In this document: in pieces, positions 9,714-18,704 of the stretch
Layout of the letters: every line of letters begins with the position of its first letter
Numbering within the stretch: position 1 is the stretch's first letter
NCBI GenBank assembly: GCA_016256075.1
Contig: SDVU01000024.1
Coordinates: 6,502 to 27,908 of the forward strand
Reading direction: 5' to 3'
Source: Dictyocoela muelleri
Taxonomy: Eukaryota > Microsporidia
Length of the DNA stretch: 21,407 nt
Translations under genes and position numbers: made by a program
The notes under the pieces: model-generated
What the model was told of the DNA's origin: nothing
What the model saw: only the letters and a program-made list of their open reading frames with translations
Database searches by the model: none

Positions 9714-10237
9714 TTTGAAAAGCACATATTCTATATAGCATTACTAAAAAACGAAGTAGACGCTATCAGATCTACCTCCAGTTTATCATCAGTAAAAACT
9801 CCTTTAAAACTTAAATAAAACATAATGAATAATAAGCTGCATGTAACCTACACATAACTGCTGACTCGTAAAGCTTACATAGTCTTTTTAGAACTCTGGA
9901 TAGAGTATCAAGTGCTTAAACAAAAATAAGTATCATAGTCTAAGCTACATGATTTTCGTTTTATCGATGACCTTGCTGATATAGATAATTATAAGCTTTT
10001 AATAATTTTAACTTCATCTAAATATTTTGCCTCTTTGCGTCGCCACAATCTAGCCCTCATATCTTATGATTCAGAATTAATCAAAGTATTATACTAAATT
10101 TTTGTGCATTCATGCAAGAACAACCTATATTACCGTTGCACTTACTATAGTAGATTATATCTTGATCACAATCCTATTATTAGTGACCTCAGTGTTTTTG
10201 ACTCGATTTATTCTCTAAATTTACCAACGATTGTTTT
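9714..10237 (+). pseudogene. Decayed coding region interrupted by the MULE, unidentified
   Basis: One plus-strand frame runs from 9714 to the MULE border with only about five stops in 175 codons, while another frame checked over the same stretch is full of stops. It includes KNEVDAIRSTSSLSSVKTP, FRFIDDLADIDNYKLLIILT, SLRRHNLALISYDSELIKVL and LDHNPIISDLSVFDSIYSLN. The frame continues through the left target duplication as TIV. Directly after the element, the right copy continues as IVLHILFFELK and a TAA at 12280-12282. So the MULE appears to have inserted about 11 codons before the end of this gene. Whether the gene was already dead then is unknown. No family is recognised. The stop codons are TAA and TAG only, mostly where Gln would fit, as expected from C-to-T decay. 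Confidence 0.45.
10229..10237. repeat. Left target-site duplication of the MULE
   Basis: GATTGTTTT lies directly outside the left terminal repeat. It matches GATTGTTCT at 12246-12254 in eight of nine positions. Nine bases is the usual target duplication of Mutator-like elements. Confidence 0.7.
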
Positions 10238-10380
10238 GGTTATAGTCCCAACTCTGGAAAATTCTAAATCTAGAAAATTCTAAATCTGGAAAATTCTAAA
10301 ATGAAAAGATTTAAATTTTATAAATTCAATGTGAAAAATTTAAAATCTGGGAAATTTAAAATCTGGAAAATTTAAATCAC
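10238..10380 (+). repeat. Left terminal inverted repeat of the MULE, with 16-bp iterons
   Basis: Three contiguous 16-bp units start at 10253, 10269 and 10285 (TCTGGAAAATTCTAAA, with TCTAG in the second). Two more start at 10346 and 10362 (TCTGGGAAATTTAAAA, TCTGGAAAATTTAAAT). The outer 19 bases resemble the reverse complement of the right end in about half of positions. Confidence 0.8.
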
Positions 10381-10439
10381 ATAAATTTTTTAATATAAAA
10401 ATTATTTACCCTCATATGCAAAATATTTTTTGGTTAGAG

Positions 10440-11805
10440 AATTAAAAAGAAAACCAGATTTAGTTAGATTTCATTATATTTTCTACAAACAAATGGGAAA
10501 CTCGCGATAGAAAAACTAGTGGTGCTCTTTGAATCGTATGGGTCTCTGCGTTTACGAATGGCTTGCTATAAATAGGGTTAAGGATGAACACACACATCTA
10601 AATCGTTTTGCTCAAGTAATAGTTGCCTACCTTAAGGAGCACATGAAGAAAATGATTCTGAATTACCCTTTAAATCGTCCTAAAACATATATGATACCGC
10701 AAAGATATCTATGGTTTGAGTGTATACAACTACTGCTATCATTTTAGATCTAATACCACCCTTCTATTCATTAAGGTCAAAACTTTTTCGTTTAAGAGAA
10801 AAACCTGTGTAGTCGGAAACAATATTATGGAATTGAATTTTTCTGATCCAGATTTTTTCATTATATAAAAATGGAAAGAATAAGCTGCTTTATGTTAAGT
10901 TTAGATTAAGTCTAATTATTGTCTTGGGCGAAAGTGGCTATATCAAGAGGTTCACAGAGATGAGAACATTTGAAATATTAAAGGACAACATATAGTCTTA
11001 TAATGTTCATTTTTGCAAGTCTATATTACACATGTTATGTAATCTGCGACAGAGTTTCTCTCTTCTTTATTGCTTTCTAAGCAATAAAACTGAGCGGACA
11101 TACAAGAGGGTGTTAGTAGCAATTAGAGATAGTCTTCTGGCAATAGGAAATTTCTTAGGCCCTCCAAGATCCTAATTGATTATGAGCAAGTCGCCTTTAA
11201 TGCTAGAAAGTCGAGTTTTTCGGAAGCAGAGGTGAAAGGCTGTATCCTAAATTTTGGACAAGCATATGAAGGCATGTTCAAAGCTTAGGACTTGTAATGT
11301 TCTTCAATGAAGATCCATAGTTCAAAAAATGTTTCAGACTACCTTTCCTCTAGCTGTTGTACCTGTAGAGGAAATAGATTCAGCTTGGATCTATATTACT
11401 AGTTTGAAGCCTAATAACAATGTGTCTGTATCTGAATTCAAGATTTACTTTATGAACACGTGGCTCGTGACAACGAAACAGCACTATTGGGACGCCTGAC
11501 GTGAATTCAATATGGTGTTTTAAGAATAGAACGAACAATGCCGCCGAGATATTTCACTCAAAAAAAAAAAAATAAGACGATAAATAAGCCAAAGGTAGTT
11601 TTTGAAACGTATCTTCGGTTTTAATGAAAATTCAGACTTATTGTGATGTTGAACATGCTCGTATTAGGGCTGAAGGTGCTGTGAAGCACGGGAAAGAGTT
11701 TATGTAACACAAGAGACTTAAATCGCAAGAACTTGGCGAAATATCAAAATGGTGATTTTATGCTGGAGACTTTGCTTAATGAACTAAAAAACATCATAAA
11801 TTAAT
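10440..11805 (+). pseudogene. MULE transposase, broken
   Basis: The parts run in the order expected for a MULE transposase. A FLYWCH-like zinc finger lies at about 10470-10610 (aromatic start, then WCSLNRMGLC, then HTH, giving C-C-H-H). The first catalytic region is near 10960-10971, where GATGAGAACATTT would give the DGTF motif but for one extra base. SLLYCFLSNKTERTYKRV lies at 11059-11112, and ILIDYEQVAFNA then EVKGCILNFGQAY at about 11169-11270 hold the second catalytic Asp and the GCxxxFxQ motif. RTNNAAEIFHS at 11528-11560 matches the conserved RTNNxxE block. A C-terminal helical part with QTYCDVEHARIRAEGAVKHG lies near 11630-11690. Stops and several frame changes separate the pieces. A 72-codon open frame at 10529 covers the zinc finger part. 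The enzyme would cut and paste the element by binding the iterated ends. Confidence 0.75.
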
Positions 11806-12084
11806 TATTTGACTTATTAATACCTTTTTAATACTTATTAGAATAAAATAATTTATCATTTAATCTTTGTCATTTTTTACAGTTATATGTTTTTTAAAAG
11901 AATATTAATCTAGTTTATATTGGTCATTTGATCAATTGTTTCTATTTTATTTTATATAGATATTATTCCGAATTGGTTCAATAATTAAAAATTATTAACG
12001 CTTTGATATACTAAAAAAATGTAATATAAAATTAAAAAAATAAAAATTATGATTATGTCGTTTCATGCCATCTTACTAGAATTC

Positions 12085-12245
12085 TTAGAATTTCGACCAT
12101 TTCAAATTAAATTTCCAGATATTAAATTTTCAATGTTTTTAATTTTCCAAATGTTAAATTTTCCAGATTTTAAATTTTCTAGATTTCGAATTTCTAGATT
12201 TAAAAACTTCCAGATTTTGAATTTTCCAGATTTTGAGATCATAGG
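12085..12245 (-). repeat. Right terminal inverted repeat of the MULE
   Basis: It is the inverted counterpart of the left repeat, with successive units ending AAATTTTCCAGA or GAATTTTCCAGA. The 77-codon open frame at 12049-12282, with its repeated FPDFKFSRF pattern, is just a reading of this repeat running into the tail of the interrupted host frame. Confidence 0.75.
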
Positions 12246-12254
12246 GATTGTTCT
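12246..12254. repeat. Right target-site duplication of the MULE
   Basis: GATTGTTCT is the partner of 10229-10237. The host reading frame resumes across it (IVLHILFFELK, stop at 12280-12282). Confidence 0.7.
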
Positions 12255-12387
12255 ACACATTCTGTTTTTTGAATTAAAGTAAGGAAAAATAGATTTATTA
12301 AATAAAAAAATCTTTAGAATTGTTTAAAATAAATTATGTGATGATATTCATTTTTTTGATTACACTTTCTTTATTGTTCCATATATA

Positions 12388-12413
12388 CAGTGGTGCGCAA
12401 AAAAAACGCTAAA
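12388..12413 (+). repeat. Outer left terminal repeat of the Tc1-type element
   Basis: CAGTGGTGCGCAAAAAAAAC begins the element and continues GCTAAA. The core GCGCAAAAAAAACGCTAAA is at 12395-12413. It mirrors 13820-13843. Confidence 0.9.
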
Positions 12414-12554
12414 GTGAAATTGATATCTTCAGCAACCTTATCCGAAAGATGTACATGTAGGTTTATCACAAAAATGTTTTAAAATCTTTTCAAGGATATA
12501 CTTTTGCAATATTTTACATAAATGATGTGATAAACATAAAATTATTCTTACCTT

Positions 12555-12574
12555 GCTCAAAAAAAAACGCTAAA
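12555..12574 (+). repeat. Inner left direct repeat of the Tc1-type element
   Basis: GCTCAAAAAAAAACGCTAAA repeats the core of the outer end 160 bp further in. It lies just outside the end of the transposase frame. Confidence 0.85.
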
Positions 12575-12580
12575 AATAAT

Positions 12581-13586
12581 TTAATACAAAGTCTGCATTT
12601 CCTTTGCATCTAAAACCACCCTAAAACTAATCTTCATGCTTAAAACCTTTTTTTTCATAAGTTCGGGATCGAATTTTATCCATTCTCCTTTACAGATCTC
12701 AACTAAATCCCGCTTATTTTTTGGATTTCTTTTAGCAACATTTCTCTTAAAAAACACCAAAGGTTCTTAATAGGATTCAAATCGGGTGATTTAGAAGGCC
12801 AATCTAGCTAACAATCTTATTGTCTGTTAAATATTTCTTTACATGACCTCTTGTATGCTTTGGGTCATTGTTCTGTTGAAAAATGAAATTATCTAATCCC
12901 AAATCATTTATACTTTTATTCAAAGCTGTGTTTAAAATTCGTGTGTATACGAATTTATCCATTATACCATCGATTAAATATAATTTACCCACACCTGCTA
13001 AGTAAAACATCCCTAAAGCATGATAATTACACCCCCATGTTTAACAGTAGGTCTCAAATTTTCAGGTTAAATCGGGTTCCATCTTTTCGGCGAACATATT
13101 GCCTCCCATCGGATCCATAAAATTTTATTTTTGTTTTATTACTCCATACAACATTTTTACACTCCGCATCTGACCTGTTATACTTATTTTGAGTCATTCG
13201 AATCTTGCCTTAATATTTTTTTTTGATAAAAAAGGTTTTCGACATGCAATTCGCTTTTTATATCCAAATGGGTAAGTTGCCTTCGTATAGTACTATGAGA
13301 TACACATGTATTGCGCATTTTAAGAAGATTGGCGGCTAATTTGTTAGTACCTATTTTTGGATAAAATTCAATTGCATTAGAAATAAATTGAATGTCCTTA
13401 GCTTTTAGGATGTTTACATCCAGACCCATTTCTTATCTATTGTACTTGTTTTCGGTATTTTTTTAAGAAACCTATAGATTGTTAAAGGGCAACACCATAC
13501 TTTGTTGCTATGAACTTCTCACTGTAGCCAAGCTCTTTCAGAAGTCTAATTTCAGATTTTTGTTTTATACATAGTTGTTTGATCAT
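12581..13586 (-). pseudogene. Tc1-type transposase, broken, DDE triad lost
   Basis: The reading starts at ATG 13586 and ends at TAA 12583-12581, about 335 codons, the usual Tc1 length. The N-terminal part has the two helix-turn-helix units (SEIRLLKELGYSEKFIATKY, then STIRRQLTHLDIK). The catalytic domain follows with VVWSNKTKIKFYG, GVGKLYLIDGIMDKFVYTRI, FIFQQNNDPKHT and SPDLNPIKNLW. In live relatives these positions read WSDE, QQDNDPKHT and SPDLNPIENLW with 34 residues between the second D and the E. Here the three catalytic residues are Asn (codon 13138-13140), Asn (12870-12872) and Lys (12766-12768), all explained by G-to-A changes. The DD34E spacing is otherwise kept. There are also several stops and frame changes, one replacing the Trp in the MLWGCF block. 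The protein would have cut at CAGT ends and inserted at TA. Confidence 0.85.
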
Positions 13587-13657
13587 TATGGATAAATGTT
13601 GTCCATTTTTATTATTTTTCCGATTCTTTTTGGAGGGAAAAAGAGCTTTAAAAATAA

Positions 13658-13678
13658 TTAGCGTTTTTTTTGATAAGC
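13658..13678 (-). repeat. Inner right direct repeat of the Tc1-type element
   Basis: TTAGCGTTTTTTTTGATAAGC is the inverted counterpart of the inner left repeat and sits about 162 bp inside the right end. Confidence 0.85.
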
Positions 13679-13819
13679 AAATTTATTTTTTATAAGATTT
13701 CCTTCTATTCATAGCTTACTACGAAAAAAATACCCGGTTATTATGATTCTCGAACTTTTTGTACACAATAAATACTATTTTTTAGATCTCTTTTAAAAAT
13801 AAACTGTTGCATTTTTCGT

Positions 13820-13843
13820 TTGGCGTTTTTTTGCGCACCACTG
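13820..13843 (-). repeat. Outer right terminal repeat of the Tc1-type element
   Basis: TTGGCGTTTTTTTGCGCACC and the final ACTG close the element before TA at 13844-13845. It mirrors the left end with one A fewer in the run. Confidence 0.9.
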
Positions 13844-14012
13844 TATCTATATTTTATATTCTATAATATTAATGCGATAAGAAACAAAATATATATATAA
13901 AACTTCTGTTATATTTATCTTTTATATTTAGATTCATATAATAGAGTTTATAATATCAATTTTTAATATTGTTTTTTTTATTAGTTACTGTTTATTTTCA
14001 ATTTATTTTATT

Positions 14013-15065
14013 TCTAATAATACAAGCGTGTGTACATTTAATCTGTCAGATAAAAAATTAAAAAAAAACCGCTGCGTTTTTGTTGGATTGACACATCTGA
14101 GGCTTAATATTTTTTTTATAAATTACATATTAATAGAATTTATTTAATTTTAAGAACATAATAGAGCTTTTTACCTTACTAGTACCAGAATGTGGCAAAT
14201 CATTTGGAAAAAATAAGATATAGTCTAGGATGCTTTTATCCTATATGTATTATTCTCTTATTATAATAATAGCATTTCATGCTCATTTCATGCTCATTTT
14301 ATGCCCTACGCTATATTGGCTATTTATAATGCATTTTATCATCATATTGCCTTTTTTTAATTCCTATTTGTTAAAAAAAATCGACGATTAAAATAATATA
14401 AATTGTACACAAATTATCATTTTTTTTTTTGACTTCTTTCCTATCTAATATCTTTGAAAGTAAAATAACATGTCAATAAATACAGAAAATATGCGACACA
14501 ACATATTTTTATAAATTTCGAATGTTTCTATTTATAGAGATATTCCTAGCGTTATTACACAAATGTAATTTTCATTATTTATGAAAAGATACATCGCCGT
14601 AATAGAATTTCAAATTACAATTATTAATTTTAAAAAAAAAAGTAAAATGTTTCTCTCTCTCTTAAGTTCAATATGCACATATAAACTATAATTTAATTCA
14701 TATGCTTACATTAAAAGGCCCTTAAACTTATAATACTCCATAAACTTTCATTTTTTACATAATATTTTTGCTACTGGGAATATCTTCGCTAAATAATACA
14801 AAGCTAACAATTTATTTATTTCTTAAGAGGGTGGCGCGTGTATTTTATACTTTTGATAAAATCTATAAACTAAATGTTGTTTTGTATGATCATATCATAA
14901 GATTTAATACAATCCTAGAAGTTTTATGATTCTTACCTGTGAGACATATAATTATTTTATGCAATGTAAGATGTAATCGGCTTCTAAACATTTATTATAT
15001 TGACAAAAATGATGTTTTTATACTTCTGAATTAATTACGCAATAACATTTTTGCATTTAAATTTT
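14013..15065 (+). pseudogene. Decayed membrane-protein-like coding region, unidentified
   Basis: The frame at 14013 is open for about 38 codons (CTFNLSDKKLKK, then CVFVGLTHLRLNIFFINYIL) and stays coding-like to about 14360. From 14161 a second frame reads ELFTLLVPECGKSFGKNKI and then a hydrophobic run with LLSYMYYSLIIIIAFHAHFM and LCPTLYWLFIMHFIIILPFF before KKIDD at about 14391. It continues with pieces such as NVSIYRDIPSVITQM, RYIAVIEFQITIINF and RSFMILTCETYNYFM to about 15065. The paired long hydrophobic runs suggest at least two membrane spans, so a transporter or other membrane protein is possible. Around twenty stops and one or more frame changes make it dead. No family motif is seen. 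Confidence 0.35.
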
Positions 15066-15720
15066 TTACTGTATAAGATTTTACAAAAATAAAATCACTT
15101 AATCATATTTCAAATTTAATATTAAAAAAAAATTAACAACCATATTTTATTATGCTATTTCTAGATATTTTATTTTGTGTTTTGTTCTCTTTTGACGTAG
15201 CATAAGGCGCGTCTTTAAGCGAAAATTTATAGTTATTTTAACTATAAAATATACACATTTAAATATTTACATATAAATTTTTAAAAATATTATTATTTAA
15301 TACTTTAAAAATAAAAATGTTTTATTAAACAATAATTTTGAAATTCCTACAGACAAAAATTAATATTTAAAGAAGATAATCCATAAAAAAATAATCATCT
15401 CAGGGCTTCCTTTCTCCTCGTAGAAAAACCTTTATCAAAACTATTAAGCATACTTTTCTGCACAATATATAAAGTATAAATAATTTTCAATAATTTTTTA
15501 CGAAAAACACTTTGATAGCTCTCTAGAAAAAACACTTTGATAAAAGTTTTATTTCTAGTAGATTTTAAATAATAAATTTAAAACATTGTAGTATTTTTTA
15601 TTTTTTTTATTAGAAAATGCATAACTTTATTTTTGAGCTGGAAAATTGTATGCTTAAAAGTAATAGTTTTCAATCTTTTTATATAATGTATATATTTTTT
15701 TAAAATTTCTTATAAAAAGA
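15066..15720. other. AT-rich stretch with a perfect hairpin and a short direct repeat
   Basis: There is no convincing gene. At 15226-15248 a perfect 10-bp stem, TTTATAGTTA pairing with TAACTATAAA, has a 3-base loop. At 15502-15543 the motif GAAAAACACTTTGATA occurs twice, 23 bases apart, with one base difference in the A run. Neither has an evident role. Confidence 0.5.
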
Positions 15721-15721
15721 T

Positions 15722-15768
15722 GGGGCCCTAAGTTGTAAACATAGAAGCAAAGAAGCCCCGATTTTTTT
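15722..15768 (+). other. GC-rich hairpin followed by a T run
   Basis: GGGGC at 15722-15726 can pair with GCCCC at 15755-15759 around a 28-base loop, followed by seven T at 15762-15768. A stem then T run would fit the end of a small RNA polymerase III transcript, but no promoter boxes are visible. It is listed only as an unusual GC patch in AT-rich DNA. Confidence 0.25.
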
Positions 15769-15794
15769 ACGACATTTATGAACACCAAATATAA

Positions 15795-15977
15795 TTGCTC
15801 TCATCTCTATTTATAGATTCAATTCTATGTTTGCTGTCTAAACAATGTTATCACCCTCGATTGAAGCTTTTGGCAACACGTCTATACACGAATTTGATTC
15901 GCATATATATTACTCTCAAAAAAACCCATATGATACCGATCATAAAAATTTTTATTGAAAATTTAAAAAAAAATTAA
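15795..15977 (+). pseudogene. Possible small coding remnant, unidentified
   Basis: A 60-codon open frame without ATG at its start (first codon TTG) lies in a patch that is less AT rich than its surroundings. It reads SLFIDSILCLLSKQCYHPRL, then LLATRLYTNLIRIYITLKK and ends ENLKKN. The balanced composition over about 45 codons suggests a remnant of a real gene, but the minus strand also shows a coding-like run, so even the direction is uncertain. The family is not recognised. Confidence 0.25.
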
Positions 15978-16388
15978 TTAATTTGCCTTTCAATCTAATT
16001 GAATTTTGCCATTACAAAATAAAAAAAACTTACATAGTTTATTATTAAGACTCAATATTTTCAATAAAAATAACATAAAAATAAATATTTAATATTATAA
16101 ATACACACAAGAAATTTTATTATATAATTTTTTATTATTTCTACAAAAAGTTAAATGAACAATATATAAAAAAATACTATACACATACGTATAAAATAAT
16201 TTATTTTTATAAAATTAAATTTTTTACAAAAAAAATCTTATATTTGAGATATTACTTTATGATTATAGATGTTAAAATAAGTAAATTCATATTTTATATA
16301 ATGTTAATATTTATATGTCTTTCGTAAAAAATTACAAATTTAAATTCGGTATATAGATAAATATATTTTTATTTTATTATAATAATAT
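15978..16388. other. AT-rich spacer, nothing assignable
   Basis: About 410 bases of A/T runs up to the hAT element, with no frame, repeat or RNA gene that I can support. Confidence 0.6.
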
Positions 16389-16396
16389 ATAAAAAC

Positions 16397-16415
16397 TAGG
16401 ACCCGGTAAAATGCC
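16397..16415 (+). repeat. Left terminal inverted repeat of the hAT element
   Basis: TAGGACCCGGTAAAATGCC mirrors 18067-18085 with a single difference (A against G at the fifth position). Confidence 0.9.
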
Positions 16416-16639
16416 CGTTTTGTTTTTCTTATTTTGTCCGGTGTTTGACCGGGTTTTTTTGGATCTTTGCCCAGTTTTTTTCAAACCTTTGCCCGGTTTT
16501 TTAATGAACTAAAAACATTTACAAGTTTAAAAATTAAAATCTTTATTTAAAAAATTAAATTCTAATGTGTGGTAAACACGATTAAAATCAAAAATGAATT
16601 TTTATTAAGTATGAAGCAGAGGGAATTTTCTGTTTGTTT

Positions 16640-17900
16640 ATTGTACTGCATCACCTAAGAACATCTAGTAGATTATTTATCTTACTAAAGCTTCTTTCGA
16701 CATAAAAGGTAGTAAGTGGGACATATAAATGTTATTATTTGATTTACTGGCTGTTATGCTGTTAAAATTAAAAAGAGTCCAATCAGGATTTTTGTGCAAC
16801 ATTGTATCTTATTTTTCCTTCATATCTAAATTAGATAGAGACTGTCCAATTTCTTTAGCAAGTTTATTTGACTAAGTGTAGATAAATCGAGTTTTTCAAG
16901 TCCTAAATTTGAATTACTAATAAAAGTCATATTTTTAATACATTAAGTTCAACAAGAAAATCAGAAGCTTGAAAAGTACTTAAAACCCCCACATAGTTCG
17001 GTTTTTCTCTGTTAGATTAATCAAGAAACACTTTTATAAATCATTTTTCACAATAATTTCAGATATAAAATTAAGGCATGTACCTACCTCGTTATTATTG
17101 GAATTTTAAGGATTTTGTAATTATTAACATTACTAAATAAATTCTGTTTATCTTTGTTCTTTTATAGAATTCGTTTTATTTCTGAGCTGATAAAATTAGA
17201 TAGTGGTGAAATATCTCTTATTTTTTCGCAAGTCTATGCAACATTTTAGCCAAACATGTTACATGTTTTAGATCAGGAAAAATACACATTAGACCCTTAA
17301 CAGCTTTTACCGAATATAGTGCAGTATCAGAAATAATTAATCGGAGTTTTTTTAATTTTTTTTTACCTCCGTGCGACTCAATCATTAGATTCATTATTTC
17401 CGGACTCACATTTTCTATTTGATCTCAAACTCAACAGCAAGCAGTAGATAGGGAGTTTCCCTTTTCGTTTCACAACATGAAACACAAAGGATGTTCATAA
17501 TATATCTTCCATTCGCGTCGGTTGTTTGTCAAATTACGAAAATATATCTTCTTTCTTAAGCTTTACGTGGATTTCTTCTTTTATTCTATCAGTAATTGAC
17601 TCAATAACTTCCTGTAATAAGATGCATCATGTATAGTTTTTAACTGTAAAATCTTGCAATTTTTTTTTAAAAGTTGGATATTGTAATTTAAATAGCGGTA
17701 TGTTTGACGAAGTAAGTGCTTCAACTAACCGCTGACTAAAAGTCTCATTTAAAACTGTAATAGGAAATGTTTTTTAAGAGTATTTTTAGCTCCTACTCGC
17801 TTTTCATTTTCAACATGGGTCGGTGATTTAAGATGTCTTTTCAGATTTTTTACCTTATTTTGGTGAATATTTTAAACTTTTATTCAAGGCATACCATATC
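16640..17900 (-). pseudogene. hAT transposase, broken
   Basis: Parts appear in the expected order on the minus strand. A BED-type zinc finger end, NLKRHLKSPTHVENEKR, is at about 17810-17860. A following region resembles hAT N-terminal domains (LFKLQYPTFKKKLQDF, then TDRIKEEI). The best part, 17218-17409, is a 63-codon open frame with RLIISDTALYSVKAVKGL and FPDLKHVTCLAKMLHRLAKK; relatives read SDAAPYM...H(V)TCLAH.LHR. A piece with IITR followed by GTCLNFISEIIVKND near 17040-17110 corresponds to the TRWGTW block. The C-terminal dimerisation block VERSFSKINNLLDVLR is at about 16650-16700. Stops and frame changes separate these. The closest look is to the subgroup that gave rise to CGG-repeat binding protein 1-like proteins, which is an impression from memory of the motifs. 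Confidence 0.75.
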
Positions 17901-18066
17901 AGCTCATTGTTAGATATCTTCAGCAAATTGTTTCCCGAGATTAATTTATTGAGTGCTTTGTAAGACGGAAAATTATTCATTTATAGGAGCTCAAAAAACA
18001 GTACAAAAAACCCGGTTTTTTAAAAAAAATAAAAAATGCCCGGTTTTTGAAATTTTACCTGGTGCC

Positions 18067-18085
18067 GGCATTTTACCGGGCCCTA
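18067..18085 (-). repeat. Right terminal inverted repeat of the hAT element
   Basis: It is the inverse of the left end. Just inside it lie two further copies of the CCCGGTTTTT-type motif at about 18010-18050. A 70-codon open frame at 17953-18165 merely reads through this end. Confidence 0.9.
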
Positions 18086-18093
18086 GAAATAAC

Positions 18094-18661
18094 ATTATTT
18101 TATTAATGCTTTTATTGATAACAAATTTCTCTATGGACATAAATACAAATAGCAGAACTGTATAATGATAAATAAAATATCTTTATTTTGTATATATAAT
18201 GATCTTATCAAATTTGTGCTATAGAATTAGTATTAAATAATAGCATTCCATAACATAAGAATTACAATGACAATGACAAGATAAATGTAGTATAGAATTA
18301 TAGGTTAATAAATGACATTTGTAATTAAACACATATATAATCATATTCCGCATGTGAAGCATGTATATATTTATATATTAAACAATGCCTTAATCAGTAA
18401 TTGGTAACGAAACAGTTAATAAATACAAATGATTTCTTATATAGACAAAAAAATTATATTATGACATAAATATTTTTTTATATCTGTTTCTTTGTTTTTT
18501 AATGCATAAAAAAATAATAATATGTCTAATAAAAATTTTATATGTATTATTTCAGCAATTAAAATATTAAAAATACTTTATTAATATTATAATGTGCGAA
18601 AATATAGTAGAGAAAATTAAATAACATTTTTCAAAATCTTAACTAATATCTTATCTTATTA
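18094..18661. other. AT-rich spacer, nothing assignable
   Basis: About 570 bases between the hAT element and the 9-bp repeat, with no coding-like frame or RNA gene visible. It includes a short CAATGACAATGACAAG direct repeat near 18270, probably chance. Confidence 0.6.
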
Positions 18662-18704
18662 ATGACCACCCATTACAAAACATGTCATTTTAATCTCGTT
18701 TACT

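Larger units (their letters stand above)
10238..12245 (+). mobile_element. Mutator-like DNA transposon (MULE), complete length, dead
   Basis: The element is about 2,008 bp. It has long, repetitive terminal inverted repeats at 10238-10380 and 12085-12245, a 9-bp target duplication, and one internal gene with the features of a MULE transposase. The transposase is broken by several stops and frame changes, so the element cannot move itself. The terminal repeats are built from a 16-bp unit (TCTGGAAAATTCTAAA and variants), repeated three times at 10253-10300 and twice more at 10346-10377. These are probably transposase binding sites by analogy with other elements. It lies inside a decayed host frame and is followed 140 bp later by the Tc1-type element. 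Confidence 0.8.
12388..13843 (-). mobile_element. Tc1-type DNA transposon with IR/DR ends, complete length, dead
   Basis: The 1,456-bp element is flanked by TA on both sides (12386-12387 and 13844-13845), the target duplication of the Tc1/mariner superfamily. Ends read CAGTGGTGCGCAAAAAAA on each side in inverted orientation. A second, inner copy of the motif lies about 160 bp inside each end, so each end has two direct repeats. This IR/DR arrangement is known from Sleeping Beauty-like Tc1 elements, where both copies bind transposase. The single gene lies on the minus strand and is broken. The element is unrelated in sequence to the MULE next to it. Confidence 0.9.
16397..18085 (-). mobile_element. 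hAT-superfamily DNA transposon, complete length, dead
   Basis: The 1,689-bp element starts TAGGACCCGGTAAAATGCC and its right end is the inverse of TAGGGCCCGGTAAAATGCC, with one mismatch over 19 bases. TARRG-type ends and an internal hAT transposase place it in the hAT superfamily. Flanking 8-mers are ATAAAAAC (16389-16396) and GAAATAAC (18086-18093), agreeing in five of eight positions, compatible with an old, mutated target duplication. Inside both ends the motif GCCCGGTTTTTT recurs (near 16470, 16490, 18010 and 18040), as subterminal transposase binding repeats do in hAT elements. The gene on the minus strand is broken. Confidence 0.85.

Noticed and set aside
9535-9738. 67-residue plus-strand open frame
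   Set aside because: Low-complexity, AT-driven composition and no homologous or structural support. The better coding signal starts in another frame at 9714.
8589-10237. Alternative genetic code with TAA and TAG read as Gln, since stops in several decayed frames fall where Gln would fit
   Set aside because: In the Tc1 transposase one TAG sits at a conserved Trp position, and the transposons also carry frame changes and TGA stops. Plain C-to-T and G-to-A decay explains the pattern.
12049-12282. 77-residue open frame with FPDFKFSRF-type repeats
   Set aside because: It is a translation of the iterated right end of the MULE running into the resumed host frame.
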